From Azolla caroliniana (taxonomy: Eukaryota; Polypodiophyta): a stretch of 64,000 nt of DNA. This document shows positions 7,979 to 18,635 of the stretch, piece by piece. Location of the stretch: NCBI GenBank assembly GCA_043228905.1, contig JBHGNT010000008.1, forward strand, positions 11,408,001 to 11,472,000, written 5' to 3'. A program made the translations under genes and the position numbers. The notes under the pieces were generated by a model that saw nothing but the letters and a program-made list of their open reading frames with translations, was not told where the DNA came from and ran no database searches. How positions within the stretch are numbered: the stretch's first letter is position 1; each line of letters begins with the position of its first letter.

Positions 7979-9740
7979 TTATTGCGCAGTGTCTTCAGTA
8001 CTCCCCCTCAACCTTGGCAGGTCACGGATTAGCAATCTGAGATCGTTCATGAATTGCCAAAGCTTGTCGGCTCCTAAGGCTTTAGTGAAGATGTCGGCTA
8101 TTTGAAGATTTGTGCTAATGTGTTGTAGGTCAACATCGCCAGCTAGAACGCACTCTCGAATGAAGTGATAGTGCACTTCGATGTGCTTTGTTCGAACGTG
8201 GAACATCGGGTTCCGAGCTAGATAGATACTGCTCATATTGTCGCAGTAAAGGGAAGTCAGATCCTTGATGGCTACGCCCAAATCCTTGAGTATCCTTTTG
8301 AACCATACAGCTTCATAGGCGGCCACTACCGCGCTACTGTATTCCGCCTCTATGCTCGAAAGAGCGACGATTGGTTGCTTTTTGCTGCTCCAGGATATTG
8401 CTCCACAGCCGAGGGAAAAACAAATACGGAGGTTGATCTTCTATCAGCTTTGTAGCCGGCCCAATTGGTGTCTGTGTACCCCTCGAGTCGTATTGGCATC
8501 GTGGTCTTGTAGAGGATGCCACAATCCAATGTGTTGCTCACGTATCGTAGAACTCGCTTAGCGCAATCCCAGAGTTTGCATCTAGTTTGAGATTGCGATC
8601 GAGCGGGGTTGCTGTGGATTTGCACTCAGCCATACCAAACTTGTATAACAAGTTGAGGATGTAGTGCCATTGAGAGATCACGATTCCGGCCGGAGTCCGA
8701 AGTACCTCAATGCCAAGGAAGTAGGGGAGCTCCTTCATGTTCGTCATCTCAAACTTGTCGGAAAGGAGGGATTTGACTTTATTGATTTTAGCGAGATGCT
8801 CACCTCCAATGACTAGTTCATCCACATATAAGATGATGATGATCGGACTTGAGGAATCGCTTCGTATGTAGAGGGAGTTGTCTGATTTTGACATACGGAA
8901 GCCGATTTGATGAAGATATTGCGTTGTTTTCGAATGCCAAGCACGTGTGCTTGCTTGAGGCCGTAGAGTGGCTTCTTGAGTCGGCATACAGCTTTTGGAT
9001 GGGTGCTTGAGTTGAAGCAGGGTGGTTGTATCATGTACACCTCCTCTTCTAATTCTCCTTGTAGAAAGGTGTTCTTGATGTCCATTTGATGGAGGTGCCA
9101 CCCTTTCGCCGTGGCAAGCGCAATTACAGTCCGTACCATCGTCATCTTTGCCATCAGGGCAAAGGTCTCCTCATAGGCAACTCCGTGCGTTTGGGCGTAG
9201 CCTTTCGCTACGAGTCGCGCTTTGTAGCGGTTGACGGAACCGTCGGCATTGTACTTCACTTTGTAAATCCATCTGCATCCGATCGCCTTTCTGTGTGGTG
9301 AGGTGGGAATGAGATCCCATGTCCCGTTCTTGCGTAGTGCCTACATCTCCTCGTTCATGGCTTCGATCCATCGCGGATCCTTGGCTACTTCGGAAAATGA
9401 TTCCGGCTCACGTACTATTGCCACCTTCATCATAAAGGCACAATGACATGCCATGTAGTCGTTGTAGCCGAATTAGCTAACCAGATTCTCTTCACAGTGG
9501 AGTGACAAAGCTTCTCATTTGCAGAGATGAGGGCTTTCTTAGCTCCGATTGGTACATCGAAGCCGCCGAACTCACTTTGAGTGAGTGAGTCGACTCATCA
9601 TCGTCGAAGCAATTGTCTTCGTATTCCACCATTTTCGCCTTGCCTTTGTCCATCTTCGGGCTTGGCCGTGATGTGCTTTGACCGCTCAAAGGCTCTTGTA
9701 ATCCGCTTAGTCGGGTCGTGATCAGACTTTCTTCAAACAT
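7979..9740 (-). pseudogene. pol: Copia A pol: reverse transcriptase and RNase H
   Basis: On the minus strand, frames at 8813-9259, 8538-9101 and 7979-8625 carry Copia RT (KARLVAKGYAQTHGV, HQMDIKNTFLQGELEEEVYM, LYVDE, YFLGIEV) and RNase H (AAYEAVWFKRIL, LYCDNMSSIYLARNP, KHIEVHYHFIRE). Several frameshifts and stops interrupt them. The catalytic YVDD is YVDE here (Glu codon on 8817-8819), so the RT is probably dead even apart from the breaks. The 9492-9740 stretch is the linker between integrase and RT. Confidence 0.85.
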
Positions 9741-11073
9741 GTGCGTAAGGCGATCTTCATCCTCTATCAGGATGCAGACTTGTCAAAATTGACCTCTCGA
9801 CTTACTCGAGATTTTCGAGTTGAGGGGTTGTAGCACTTGTACCCCTTTTGCTCTAGTGAATATCCTACGAGGATACATTTCTCCGACTTCGGGTAAACCT
9901 TTTGACGCTTCTCGTCAAGGATGTGCACGTACGCTATCGCGTTGAATATCCGGGTGTGCGATAAGTCTGGCTTCTTTCTAAAGTATTTTTCGTGTGAAGT
10001 GACCTCATGACCTCCGGATGTTGTGCACTAGTTCATTAGGTAGACGGCCGTATTTGCAGCTTCGGCCCAATATGACTTGGGCATATGATTCTCATTCATC
10101 ATGACCCGCGCTACTTCGAGGATGAGGATGTGCCAATTTTTGCGCTCGGCTACTCCGTTTTGTTGCGGAGTGTGTCAGGAAGTGAACTCTCGCCAAATTC
10201 CTTCCTTTCGAAGATACGCCATGAAATCGTCCGGGAAGTACTCCTTGCTGCCATCCGATCGAAGGCATCGTAAATGATGGCCTGTGCCTTTCTCGACTTA
10301 ATTCTTGAATTTTTGGAAGTGTCCGAACACTTCGCTCTTTTGCCGCATTGGATAGATCCAAGTGTGCCTGGAGAAGTTGTCAATGAAGTTCACGTAGTAT
10401 TGGCTTCCACCGAATGTCGTCGTCTGAGCCGGACCCCATACGTCAGAATGGACTACGTCGAGTAGACCTTTGCTCACGTTCCACTCATTCGGGAATGGGT
10501 GTCGGTGTTGCTTGCCGAATTGGCACGCTTCGCATACACCTTCAATCTCCTTCTCTTTGAATGCCGGGAGTCTGATGACGACGCCTTTCGATTTCATTGC
10601 TTTGAGTTTGTTGAGATTGATGTGGCCGATTCGCTTGTGCCATAGCTCTATGTCGGAGTTGACTTTCATGCTTTTTGCGAGCATGGTGGATTTCATCTCG
10701 TGTGAATCGAGAATGAACATCTGGCCCTCTCTTCTTCTGCGCGTAATGATTCGTCCCTCTTTTTTGATGAAGCACCCTTCTTGGTCGAATCGTACTTGCA
10801 TCCCTTGCTCAACCATTTGGCCAACCGAGACCAAATTCTTCGTGATGGTGGGAACATGCAAGACATTTTTAATGTATGTTTGCTTACCTCTTTCGCCGAA
10901 CAGAACATTGCCGATGTGCCAAATCGGGTGTGTAGTGTTATCTCCGGTTTCGACATAACCGGGTTGCTCCGGCTCTCGAAGTTCGAGAAACCATTCTTTA
11001 TGAGATGTCATATGGTTTGAGGCTCCGGAGTCAACAAACCATACGTCCTCCGGATTGAGGGCACTAGTTGAGG
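9741..11073 (-). pseudogene. pol: Copia A pol: integrase and GAG-pre-integrase, copy 1
   Basis: The frame at 10298-11011 reads the end of protease (MTSHKEWF), the GAG-pre-integrase domain (LWHKRIGHINLNKLKAMKSKG, CEACQFGKQHRHPFP) and the integrase start (VVHSDVWGPAQTTTFGGSQYYV). The rest of integrase continues in shifted frames to about 9741. Positions 10328-11073 are duplicated at 15105-15850. The gene is interrupted at 11073 by the nested Tat element. Confidence 0.85.
10328..11073. repeat. 746-bp direct repeat flanking the nested Tat element, copy 1
   Basis: The block aligns without gaps to 15105-15850 (offset 4777), with roughly ten substitutions. It is Copia A integrase/pre-integrase sequence. 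The Tat element's 5' LTR follows immediately. Confidence 0.85.
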
Positions 11074-11463
11074 TGTTGGCCGGTCAGAAGAGCAAGGACA
11101 AGTGGGAAGGCGGAATCGGATCGGATAATAGGAAGTAAATAATAGTAGAATTATTATTCGGAGGGACGGATCCGGTACAGTGGTACCAATCCGGATCTGG
11201 ACCGATTCGGATGTCGGTTGCCTAAGGGCACCGATTGTAACCTTGCCGGATGCCTATAAAAGGATCCGATGATTTGTAAAGTGTTTTGACGGAAGTAATA
11301 CAATAGTATTTAATGCGTATTTATCTGTATCTCGTATTGTTTACCGTCTGTGCTTAATTGTAATCATCTTATGCGTGTAACCTAGCATCCAATCCTTACC
11401 ACCCCTTTGGAGAAGTGTCGGATAGACACCTGTGTTGAGGCTAGTCCGGCCAGACAGACAACA
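11074..11463 (+). repeat. 5' LTR of the pol-deleted Tat element
   Basis: The 390-bp LTR contains a TATA-like CTATAAAAGG near 11251-11260 and an RNA hairpin GTGTC-GGATA-GACAC near 11416-11430. It matches 14714-15104. Confidence 0.85.
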
Positions 11464-11469
11464 CTATTT

Positions 11470-11487
11470 TGGCGACCGCGATTCCTG
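11470..11487 (+). promoter_or_regulatory. primer binding site, tRNA-Arg-like
   Basis: TGGCGACCGCGATTCC starts 7 nt after the LTR. Its TGGCGAC opening is the kind reported for Ogre/Tat elements primed by tRNA-Arg. The related element at 41892 has the same position and opening. Confidence 0.5.
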
Positions 11488-11515
11488 CAAAGTGTAGAGG
11501 AAAACCGGGGGATGG

Positions 11516-12840
11516 ATGTCTAGACCAAATGATGACCACATCACCGAACGAGGGAGACGATACACCGAACGCGAGCAACGACGGGAAGCCCTGCAGCAAG
11601 CCGTCGACGAGATCCGGTGGGATCGGTCATTCTCCAAAACTCTTCGGAGAGTCGCAGAAGAAGCACTGCAGTTCCGGGTTCTGCAAATCCCCGATGAAGG
11701 CAGTAGCATAACAAGCCTACAAGAGGCGGAAACGATACTGCAGACGCTCGCCGCGGGCGACGGGGACTCGGAAGCATTCGCAACACTTGAGGCGGAGTTG
11801 GAAAGCGACGGAAGCGTTGCATCCCGGTATAAAAGCAGCCACGACACACCAAACGACCGGGAGGACGAGGGGTCGGAAGACTCAGTAACACCGGCGCTAG
11901 AGGAAGAAATAACCCTGGAATTCGGTGACCGGCAACCGCCGAGGAAGGCTGACCGGATACCGACAACAACCGCGAGGGAACCGAGGGAGCGGATACCGAC
12001 AACACCCGCGGAGGAACCAACGGACCAGACACTGGCAACACCCGCGGAGGAACCAAAGGTTCTCACACCAACGCCAACAGCGGACAAAGAGCGGAGGAAA
12101 CAGGAGAGTCAGTTGGACGACACGATGCCGTACCCATACCCAAAGTACCGGGATGAGGCCGACGCGGAGGCACACGTGTACGCATTCCTCCAAACATGGG
12201 AAGCCAACCATATCTCCCAAAGACTGACGGAGCCCGAAGCCGAACGATCCAAAATCGCCGAATTCGGCATAACCTTAGAAGGACCGGCGGCCCAATGGCA
12301 CGCAAAGCACTTACCAGGCACCTTTGCCACATTCGATGCCTTGAAGGCCAGATTCCTCAGGTTTTTTCACAGACAATTTGAGCAAAGGGAATTGGTCGGG
12401 CAGTTCTACACCACCCGGCAGGAAGAGAACGAGATATGCCACAATTCATCATTCGGTTCCAGACCCTGCACAGCCAACTGACAAGAGCACCACCCGAAGA
12501 CGAAGCCAAAGCAGTCTTTCTGGCCGCACTGAAAGAGCCACTTCGAACAATGTGCGGAGTCCTTGATTTCCAAACCAGCACAATGGACCAAGTTATTGAT
12601 CAGGTTTTAGAAATGGACAAGACTAGCCCCTTCTTGTCGATGGGGATGTTACACCGGGCACTCCCAAAGGAGGAAGACCTGAGGTTCCGACAGGCCTTAC
12701 AATGTACAACATGCCTAAATTCGGGGCACTCAACAGTAGACTGCACCCTGCGGACACAATGTGTGATCTGCAACTCTCGAGCCCATACAACGGACCGATG
12801 CGAATATAACCTGTTAAATCGGCAGGCAGCACCGGTTTGA
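11516..12840 (+). pseudogene. gag: Tat-like gag
   Basis: An acidic Pro/Thr-rich N-terminal region with TPAEEP-type repeats leads into the capsid (YPKYRDEADAEAHVYAFLQTWEANHISQRLTEPEAERSKIAEFGITLEGPAAQWHAK, open to 12481). After a frameshift near 12425 the frame 12436-12840 continues with QFIIRFQTLHSQL and a CX2C...H...C zinc-finger-like stretch (CTTCLNSGHSTVDC, CVICNSRAHTTDRC). The stop ending it at 12840 (TGA) replaces an Arg codon present in the relative at 43240, consistent with CGA to TGA. Confidence 0.8.
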
Positions 12841-13590
12841 CACATAGAACCGCGCAATCAGAACCCGGACGAGGATCGATTCCGGAGAGACGACCGTTAC
12901 CAACGCGAACGCGGTAACAGATACGCTGATAGAAGACGCGACAACTATGACCGAGAGGAGAGACGCAGAGATAGCTACCCCCGGGACCGGTACAACAGAG
13001 ACGAATCCCCGGAAGACGACCGACGCAGAGAAGAGAGGTGACAAGGATACGCTGATACAAGACGCGACAACTATGACCGAGAGGAGAGACGCAAAGATAG
13101 CTACCCCCGGAACCGGTACGACCGAGACGAAGCCCCGGAATACGACCGACGCAGAGAAGAGAGGCGACAAGGGAACCGAAATTTCCGACGGAATCAAAAG
13201 CGTGGATTTTTCCGAAGAGAGGAACGTCGGGAGGCAGCAAGGAATGACAACCCGATATCGGTACCGGATAACCGAAAAACCGAAGACGACCGCCGGAGCA
13301 TACCCACTCTCCAAACCGGGGACAAAGGAGAAACGAGCAACAGTCACAAGGTGTACTGTTATTACTGCTGCAAGGAAGGCCACTATAGTAACCAATGCCC
13401 AAGCAAAAGCTATGACAAGAAGCCGGAAGTCAACATGGTTACAGCCGAAATAACAGAGGTACAGCAGGTCACAACCCGGTCAAAGGGAAAGACCACCGAG
13501 TGGGAAGCCTAGGAGGCAATCAGAAAACAAGCGACACAATGGATCAAGGAGGCCAATGAACAGAATGCGGCAGAAGTAAGAGACCAAAAT
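12841..13590 (+). pseudogene. gag: Tat-like gag C-terminal region with internal duplication
   Basis: The frame is rich in Arg, Asp and Tyr (basic-acidic tail). It contains a directly repeated stretch of about 130 bp: the pattern around 12935-13025 recurs near 13060-13150. A zinc-knuckle-like CX2CX4H motif (YCCKEGHYSNQC) lies near 13360-13400. The sequence TGGGAAGCCTAG near 13500 places a TAG where the relative has CAG. Confidence 0.65.
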
Positions 13591-13860
13591 ATGCCAAAAG
13601 ACGAAGAAATCATACAGCTAGGAGAAAACCCGACGTGGCAAGCGCTACAGGACTGTCAAATCATGCTGCCGTTAGCACGACTACTACAGTTAGTGCCACG
13701 ATTTACGGCAGACCTACAGGCATCCGTTGGCAAACCGAAGCCGACACCAGCACCGACATTCTTCTCCAACCCGGAGGAAGGACCAGCGGTGGTCGATACA
13801 AGTAGCCCGGCGATCACGGCAATCGTGAAAGGAAGGAAAAGCAGGAAGCTTATGCGCATG
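13591..13860 (+). pseudogene. start of Tat protease, truncated by deletion
   Basis: The frame reads NPTWQALQDCQIMLPLARLL...FFSNPEEGPAVVDTSSPAITAIVKG, parallel to 43950-44160 of the full element. There the next residues are the protease active site (IDGGSGVNVI). Here the homology stops at ITAIVKGRK and jumps straight into the 3' ORF, marking the deletion junction near 13835-13845. Confidence 0.75.
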
Positions 13861-13892
13861 CTAAGGCAGGGGTTGACCGGATCAAGCTCATC

Positions 13893-14663
13893 ATGTCAGG
13901 ATGGAGTACCCGAGCTCAGGCAAGCATCAACGAAAGTACGGAAAAGCTATGGAAGGAGTGGTCACAACAGGCAGCCGAGCTGCAGACACTCCGAGCGGAT
14001 GCCGAGAATCGGAGGAAGACCGGTGACAGGTTCTACAAGATGGATGAAGAAAGTATCGTCGCTATTCGGGAAGAATTGTCGGAGGATTTCTACACTTTAG
14101 CAGAAGAACACCTCAAAGAAATCCGAGGGTTGGTAGAGAGGTTGGATGACGGGCAGCTTGCAACTCAGTTAGAGTTGGAGAGATACGAGCAGGACCGGTT
14201 ACGACAGGAAGCTAAGGGAAGAACGACGCCAATCACGATAAGTAAGGGAGAGCGACCGGCTGGAGATGAACCAACCGACACCGAACAACCCCGACGAGGA
14301 ATACCCGAAGATGAACTTGAAGAAGAGCAGGAGCGGACCGATGCCGGAGAAGAAGAAGAGCTGAGACCGGAAGACACCAGAGCAGAGGAAGGAGGCATAT
14401 CGAGTCGACCAGTCGAGACCGGAGAAAGCGACACCGGTAACAGAACAGAGCCAGGAACGGAGGGAGAACAGGAAGAACCCGGACGAAGCGGTGAGGAAGC
14501 ACCGGCACCACAGAATCAAGAAGAGCCGGAGCAGCAAATTTTTACGGAACAGCCTACCCAACCGGAGGTCGGAGACCAGGCAGGCAAGGAACAGGAACAG
14601 GAGGAAGAAGCACCAATTGACACTATCGAGCAGAGTGTGCTCGATATTTTGGAGGAAGACTGA
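13893..14663 (+). CDS. acidic coiled-coil protein, 3' ORF of Tat element
   Basis: The open frame encodes 256 residues. Heptad-like helices rich in Glu, Gln and Leu occupy residues 1-110 (KLWKEWSQQAAELQTLRADAENRRK, LEIRGLVERLDDGQL). A long Glu/Pro/Thr-rich tail ends in TIEQSVLDILEED. The same tail motif (EQSIFDILDEE) closes the 3' ORF of the full element near 49550. Coding may begin upstream, because the frame is open into the deletion junction. Function is unknown; no signal peptide or membrane segment is seen, so an envelope role is not supported. Confidence 0.6.
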   Translation: MSGWSTRAQASINESTEKLWKEWSQQAAELQTLRADAENRRKTGDRFYKMDEESIVAIREELSEDFYTLAEEHLKEIRGLVERLDDGQLATQLELERYEQDRLRQEAKGRTTPITISKGERPAGDEPTDTEQPRRGIPEDELEEEQERTDAGEEEELRPEDTRAEEGGISSRPVETGESDTGNRTEPGTEGEQEEPGRSGEEAPAPQNQEEPEQQIFTEQPTQPEVGDQAGKEQEQEEEAPIDTIEQSVLDILEED

Positions 14664-14713
14664 GGCCGGGAGTGGATTCGAAGTGCATGACACTTTCCCA
14701 CGGGCGTGCCATG

Positions 14714-15104
14714 TGTTGGCCGGTCAGAAGAGCAAGGACAAGTAAGGAAGGCGGAATCGGATCGGATAATAGGAAGTAAATAATAGTAGAATTATTATTC
14801 GAAGGGACGGATCCGGTACAGTGGTACCGATCCGGATCCGAACCGATTCGGATGTCGGTTGCCTAAGCGCACCGATTGTAACCTTGCCGGATGCCTATAA
14901 AAGGATCCGATGATTTGTAAAGTGTTTTGACGGAAGTAATACAATAGTATTTAATGCGTATTTATCTGTATCTCGTATTGTTTACCGTCTGTGCTTAATT
15001 GTAATTATCTTATGCGTGTAACCTAGCATCCAATCCTTACCACCCCTTTGGAGAAGTGTCGGATAGACACCTGTGTTGAGGCTAGTCCGGCCAGACAAAC
15101 AACA
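14714..15104 (+). repeat. 3' LTR of the pol-deleted Tat element
   Basis: The LTR is preceded by TCCCACGGGCGTGCCATG (14696-14713) rather than a polypurine tract; the same motif precedes the 3' LTR at 49608. It ends at 15104, where the repeated Copia A segment begins. Confidence 0.85.
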
Positions 15105-15850
15105 CACTTCGCTCTTTTGCCGCATTGGATAGATCCAAGTGTGCCTGGAGAAGTTGTCAATGAAGGTCACGTAGTATTGGCTTCCGCCGAATGTCGTCGT
15201 CTGAGCCGGACCCCATACGTCAGAATGGACAACGTCGAGTAGACCTTTGCTCACGTTCCACTCATTCGGGAATGGGTGTCGGTGTTGCTTGCCGAATTGG
15301 CACGCTTCGCATACACCTTCAATCTCCTTCTCTTTGAATGCCGGGAGTCTGATGACGACGCCTTTCGATTTCATTGCTTTGAGTTTGTTGAGATTGATGT
15401 GGCCGATTCGCTTGTGCCATAGCTCTATGTTGGAGTTGACTTTCGTGCTTTTTGCGAGCATGGTGGATTTCATCTCGTGTGAATCGAGAATGAACATCCG
15501 GCCCTCTCTTCTTCTGCGCGTAATGATTCGTCCCTCTTTTTTGATGAAGCACCCTTCTTGGTCGAATCGTACTTGCATCCCTTGCTCAACCATTTGGCCA
15601 ACCGAGACCAAATTCTTCGTGATGGTGGGAACATGCAAGACATTTTTAATGTATGTTTGCTTACCTCTTTCGCCGAACAGAACATTGCCGATGTGCCGAA
15701 TCGGGTGCGTAGTGTTATCTCCGATTTCGACATAACCGGGTCGCTCCGGCTCTCGAAGTTCGAGAAACCATTCTTTATGAGATGTCATATGGTTTGAGGC
15801 TCCGGAGTCAACAAACCATACGTCCTCCGGATTGAGGGCACTAGTTGAGG
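15105..15850. repeat. 746-bp direct repeat flanking the nested Tat element, copy 2
   Basis: This is the same Copia A segment as 10328-11073, resuming at CACTTCGCTC immediately after the Tat 3' LTR. It continues beyond 15850 into the rest of Copia A, so this copy is the one joined to gag. Confidence 0.85.
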
Positions 15851-16850
15851 TAGAGGCCGACATAGAGTTTGCTCTATGTTTCATCATGAACATTCCGCCA
15901 CGGTCGGAGTTGTGTGCATACATTCCACCACGATCTTCGTAGTCGGAGTTGTGCCCGTACATTCCGCTATACTCTTCGTAGTCGGAATTGTGCGCGTAAT
16001 TCGTGAGTCGTCGACTTATGGAAGCTGATTCACGCATCTTCTTTCGGCACTCTTCATCGTGGTGGCCGAGCTTTTCGCAATATCCACATTCGGTTGCGTT
16101 TTGACGGCTTGGGCCGGAGTGGAAGCTCCCCCTTCTTGCGAAGGTTCCTCGTTGGCTTCCGTTTTGCGACCGAAATTGGGAGTTGTTGTCGTAGGTTAGA
16201 CCTCGTCCGCCTTGTCCTTGGTCGAATCGGCCTCTCGCTCGTCCTCGTCCTCTTCGTCTGTTCAAGTGCGTGTAGAGTATGTGGCCTTCCGACTCATTGC
16301 TCCTTGTATGCACGTGGTTTTCTTTGACCAATAGCATTGATTGGAGCTCGAAGAAGGAGGGAGATTTCTCCCTTGCTAGAACGGCAGTTGGCATCGCGCC
16401 GAACCGTAGTGCGAGACCGCCGAGGCATATTTGCACCATCTCATCATCATCGATATTTACGCTTATCGAACCAAGCGAGTCGCAAAGCTCCTCGATCTTC
16501 AAGGTGTATATCGTGATGGACATGTCCCTTTGTTGAATGTTGTTCAACTCTTGGCGGAGTTGAAGCCTTATTGCGGTTGTGTTCGCTGCGAAAATCTTTC
16601 GTAGATTTTCCCATGCCTCCTTAGGCGCCTTGGCTTCGCGAATGTAACTGAGCATTTGATCATGAACACTGGTTGCCAAGCAATACATCACGCAGGTTGC
16701 GGCTTGTTCCCATGTCGCGTATCCAGGAGCTGCTTCGGCGGGTCGGTCTTCGTGCTCTCCTTTAATGTAGCTCTAATAGCCTTGTCCGACAAGGTATTGG
16801 TGCATCTTGTACTCCCAAGATGCGAAGTTGTTTCAATCCAACTTCTCGGT
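15105..16850 (-). pseudogene. gag-pol: Copia A gag, protease and integrase start
   Basis: The minus frame ending at 16691 is open for over 500 codons. It reads gag helices (EAWENLRKIFAANTTAIRLQLRQELNNIQQRDMSI), an Arg/Gly-rich patch, the zinc knuckle CGYCEKLGHHDEEC, protease WFVDSGASNHMT, pre-integrase LWHKRIGHINLNKL and integrase HSDVWGPAQTTT. At 15104 the frame runs into the Tat LTR. The protease DSGA motif is intact. The gag N-terminus is in shifted frames to about 16850. Confidence 0.85.
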
Positions 16851-17024
16851 AGGGACAACGCTCCCCATTTGAGTATTCATTATGTCGATTCTTCTTCTTC
16901 TTCTTCTTCTTCTCTTTTCAAATGCGAGCCATGTAACGAAGCTACGATAGTGATGAGCCGGTTCTTCTTGAACGTTGGTGTAGAGCTTAACACATGTAGA
17001 TGGGCTAGATGGAGCTACCAAATC

Positions 17025-17036
17025 GCTCTGATACCA
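17025..17036 (-). promoter_or_regulatory. Copia A primer binding site (tRNA-iMet)
   Basis: The minus strand reads TGGTATCAGAGC, the standard plant initiator-Met tRNA complement. It directly abuts the 5' LTR at 17037. Confidence 0.9.
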
Positions 17037-17371
17037 CGTAAAGAATCAAGATATGGATTTTGTGCAGCAGAATAGATATGAATTGTGTGTGTGTATGAGA
17101 GAGAGAGAGAGTGAGTGAGAGAGAGACAAGGAGTAAGACACAGAGAATACGCAAGGTAATGTATATTAACAAAGGAGAAAGACCTAACATCATACAAGGT
17201 GGGAGGAGGGTGCTTTATATAGTCACCCTCTCTCTTCATTAACTACAAGACTCATGGAGCATGGGGATTGTGAAAACTCATAAATTATGTGTCATAGAAT
17301 ATGATTCTATGACTCATACTAAATGCTAGAATACAAAGAGGTGACATAATGGTGACTCTTGACCATTGGAG
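17037..17371 (-). repeat. Copia A 5' LTR, first part
   Basis: The piece aligns with 7351-7685; the first base is C instead of T, so TG is lost at this end. It is cut at 17371 by element G. The missing remainder is at 36131-36195, and the TGGAG target duplication occurs at 17367-17371 and 36131-36135. Confidence 0.85.
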
Positions 17372-17732
17372 TGTCAAGATTCGAACTCTTGACATGATCA
17401 TGTTATAATCCAATGTTATGTATTAACCACGCATCTATCATATAATCATGTATACACTTCTTCATTGTGGGTTTTAGCTAGCATCATGTGCATAATTTCT
17501 CCGTTGTAGTATTTACACTTGGCACATACATGCGTACCTATTGCCTACATGCTCTATTGTATCACATGCGTGCAACAGGTATGCATGCCACTTAGTATAA
17601 ATAGTTGAGTTCACCTTGAAGGAATTCAAGGTGAACAACGCCAGTCATGGACATATTAATCTAGTATTTTTGTTTTGCCCATATTCTCTCCCTAATCTTC
17701 ATCTCTATCTTTATGCTCTTGTGTCATTCCGT
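17372..17732 (+). repeat. element G LTR-like module, left end
   Basis: The module starts with TGTCAAGA-TTCGAAC-TCTTGACA, an 8-bp stem with a 7-nt tRNA T-loop-like loop. AGTATAAATAG at 17594-17604 is a TATA box, followed about 30 bp later by an imperfect palindrome around GAATTC. It ends where the tandem array begins. Other copies continue to ...TGTGTCCGTGACA, so this one is shortened. Confidence 0.7.
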
Positions 17733-17945
17733 ACACGAATGGGTGTGAGCGACCATGCGGCCCTCACTGGGAACTGGAACACGAACACCAACAGCAGTGA
17801 GCAGCCTTGTGCGGACCTCACCGGAACGGGAACACGAACACCAACGGGAGTGAGTGGCCTTGTGCAGCCCTCACCAGGAACTGGAACACGAACACCAACG
17901 GGAGTGAGCGGCCTTGTGCGGCCCTCACCGGGATCTAGAACATGA
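17733..17945. repeat. 54-bp tandem array, block 1
   Basis: There are about four units with the frame NWNTNTNGSERPCAALTG (18 codons). Units contain CACGAACACCAACGGGAGTG, GCGGCCTTGTGCGGCC and CTCACCGGGAACTGG. All unit lengths are multiples of three, so several frames stay open; I do not regard these as established genes. Confidence 0.85.
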
Positions 17946-18405
17946 ACACGAACGGGAAAGAAACTAAAGAATAGAGACAATGATGAGGAGAAACTAAAAA
18001 ATAGAGACATTGAAGCGATGTTGATGATGGTACGGCGATGATGGTAACTCTAGAAGCAAGGGTGATGACGGAGATGGGTGATGCTTCTAGTTGGAAGGTG
18101 AACAAACTGTCACGGACACACCAACTGCAGACTAAAGACGGAGCACCGATGATGAGGCTACGAAGGAGCAATGACGGAATGACACAAGAGCATAAAGATA
18201 GAGATGAAGATTAAGGAGACAATATTTCTAGCTTGGTGTGTCCGTGACAGTTTTTTCACCTTCCAACTAGAAGCATTACCCATCTTCGCCATCGCCCTTG
18301 CTTCTAGAGTTACAATCGTCACCGTCATTGGTTCTAGAGTTACCATCATCAACATCCCTTCGTTTTCTATCTTCCTCACCATCTCTATCTCTTAGTTTCT
18401 TTTCA
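17946..18405. other. element G leader sequences in inverted arrangement
   Basis: From 17946 to about 18230 the sequence is the reverse complement of the segment that follows the G promoter elsewhere (compare 33180-33420). At about 18231 it turns to the plus orientation (CTTGGTGTGTCCGTGACAG). The two halves share TTCCAACTAGAAGCAT, so the region can fold back on itself. Confidence 0.5.
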
Positions 18406-18625
18406 TCATCGTCTTTGTCTTTTCGCTCCTAGTTTCTTCTCATCATCATCTCTATCTCTGCACTTCTTATCATATTCCACATCCCTATCTCCTAGTTTCT
18501 TCTCATCATCATCTCTATCTCCTAGTTTTTTCTCATCCTTCACATCTCTATCTCCTAGTTTCTTCTCGTCATCATCTCTATCTTTGCACTTCTTATCATC
18601 TCCCACATCTCTATCTTGCATTTTT
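18406..18625 (-). repeat. 30-bp tandem repeat (DRDDDEKKLG coding-like)
   Basis: On the minus strand a 71-codon frame repeats the decamer DRDDDEKKLG with variants DRDVKDEKKLG. On the plus strand it reads as TCTATCTCCTAGTTTCTTC units. It is probably an expanded simple repeat, not a gene. Confidence 0.6.
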
Positions 18626-18635
18626 TGTCATTGTT

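Larger units (their letters stand above)
11074..15104 (+). mobile_element. Tat-like Gypsy element with deleted pol (non-autonomous)
   Basis: LTRs at 11074-11463 and 14714-15104 (about 390 bp, some nine differences) begin TGTTGGCCGG and end in ACA. The internal 3.25 kb has gag, the very start of protease and a 3' acidic/coiled-coil ORF. Compared with its relative at 41450-50042, everything from the protease active site through RT, RNase H, integrase and the first half of the 3' ORF is missing. The edge bases are TGAGG on the left and CACTT on the right, so there is no 5-bp duplication; instead 746 bp of Copia A is repeated on both sides. Confidence 0.85.

Noticed and set aside
12623-13402. 259-codon minus-strand frame
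   Set aside because: Complement of the Arg/Asp-rich Tat gag tail; no family resemblance.
17711-18010. Open frames across the 54-bp arrays (here and in blocks 2-8) as genes
   Set aside because: Frames are open on both strands because the monomer lacks stops; no start context, domain or conservation argument favours one frame.
18406-18621. DRDDDEKKLG repeat protein
   Set aside because: An expanded 30-bp simple repeat within rearranged element G; no flanking coding sequence.
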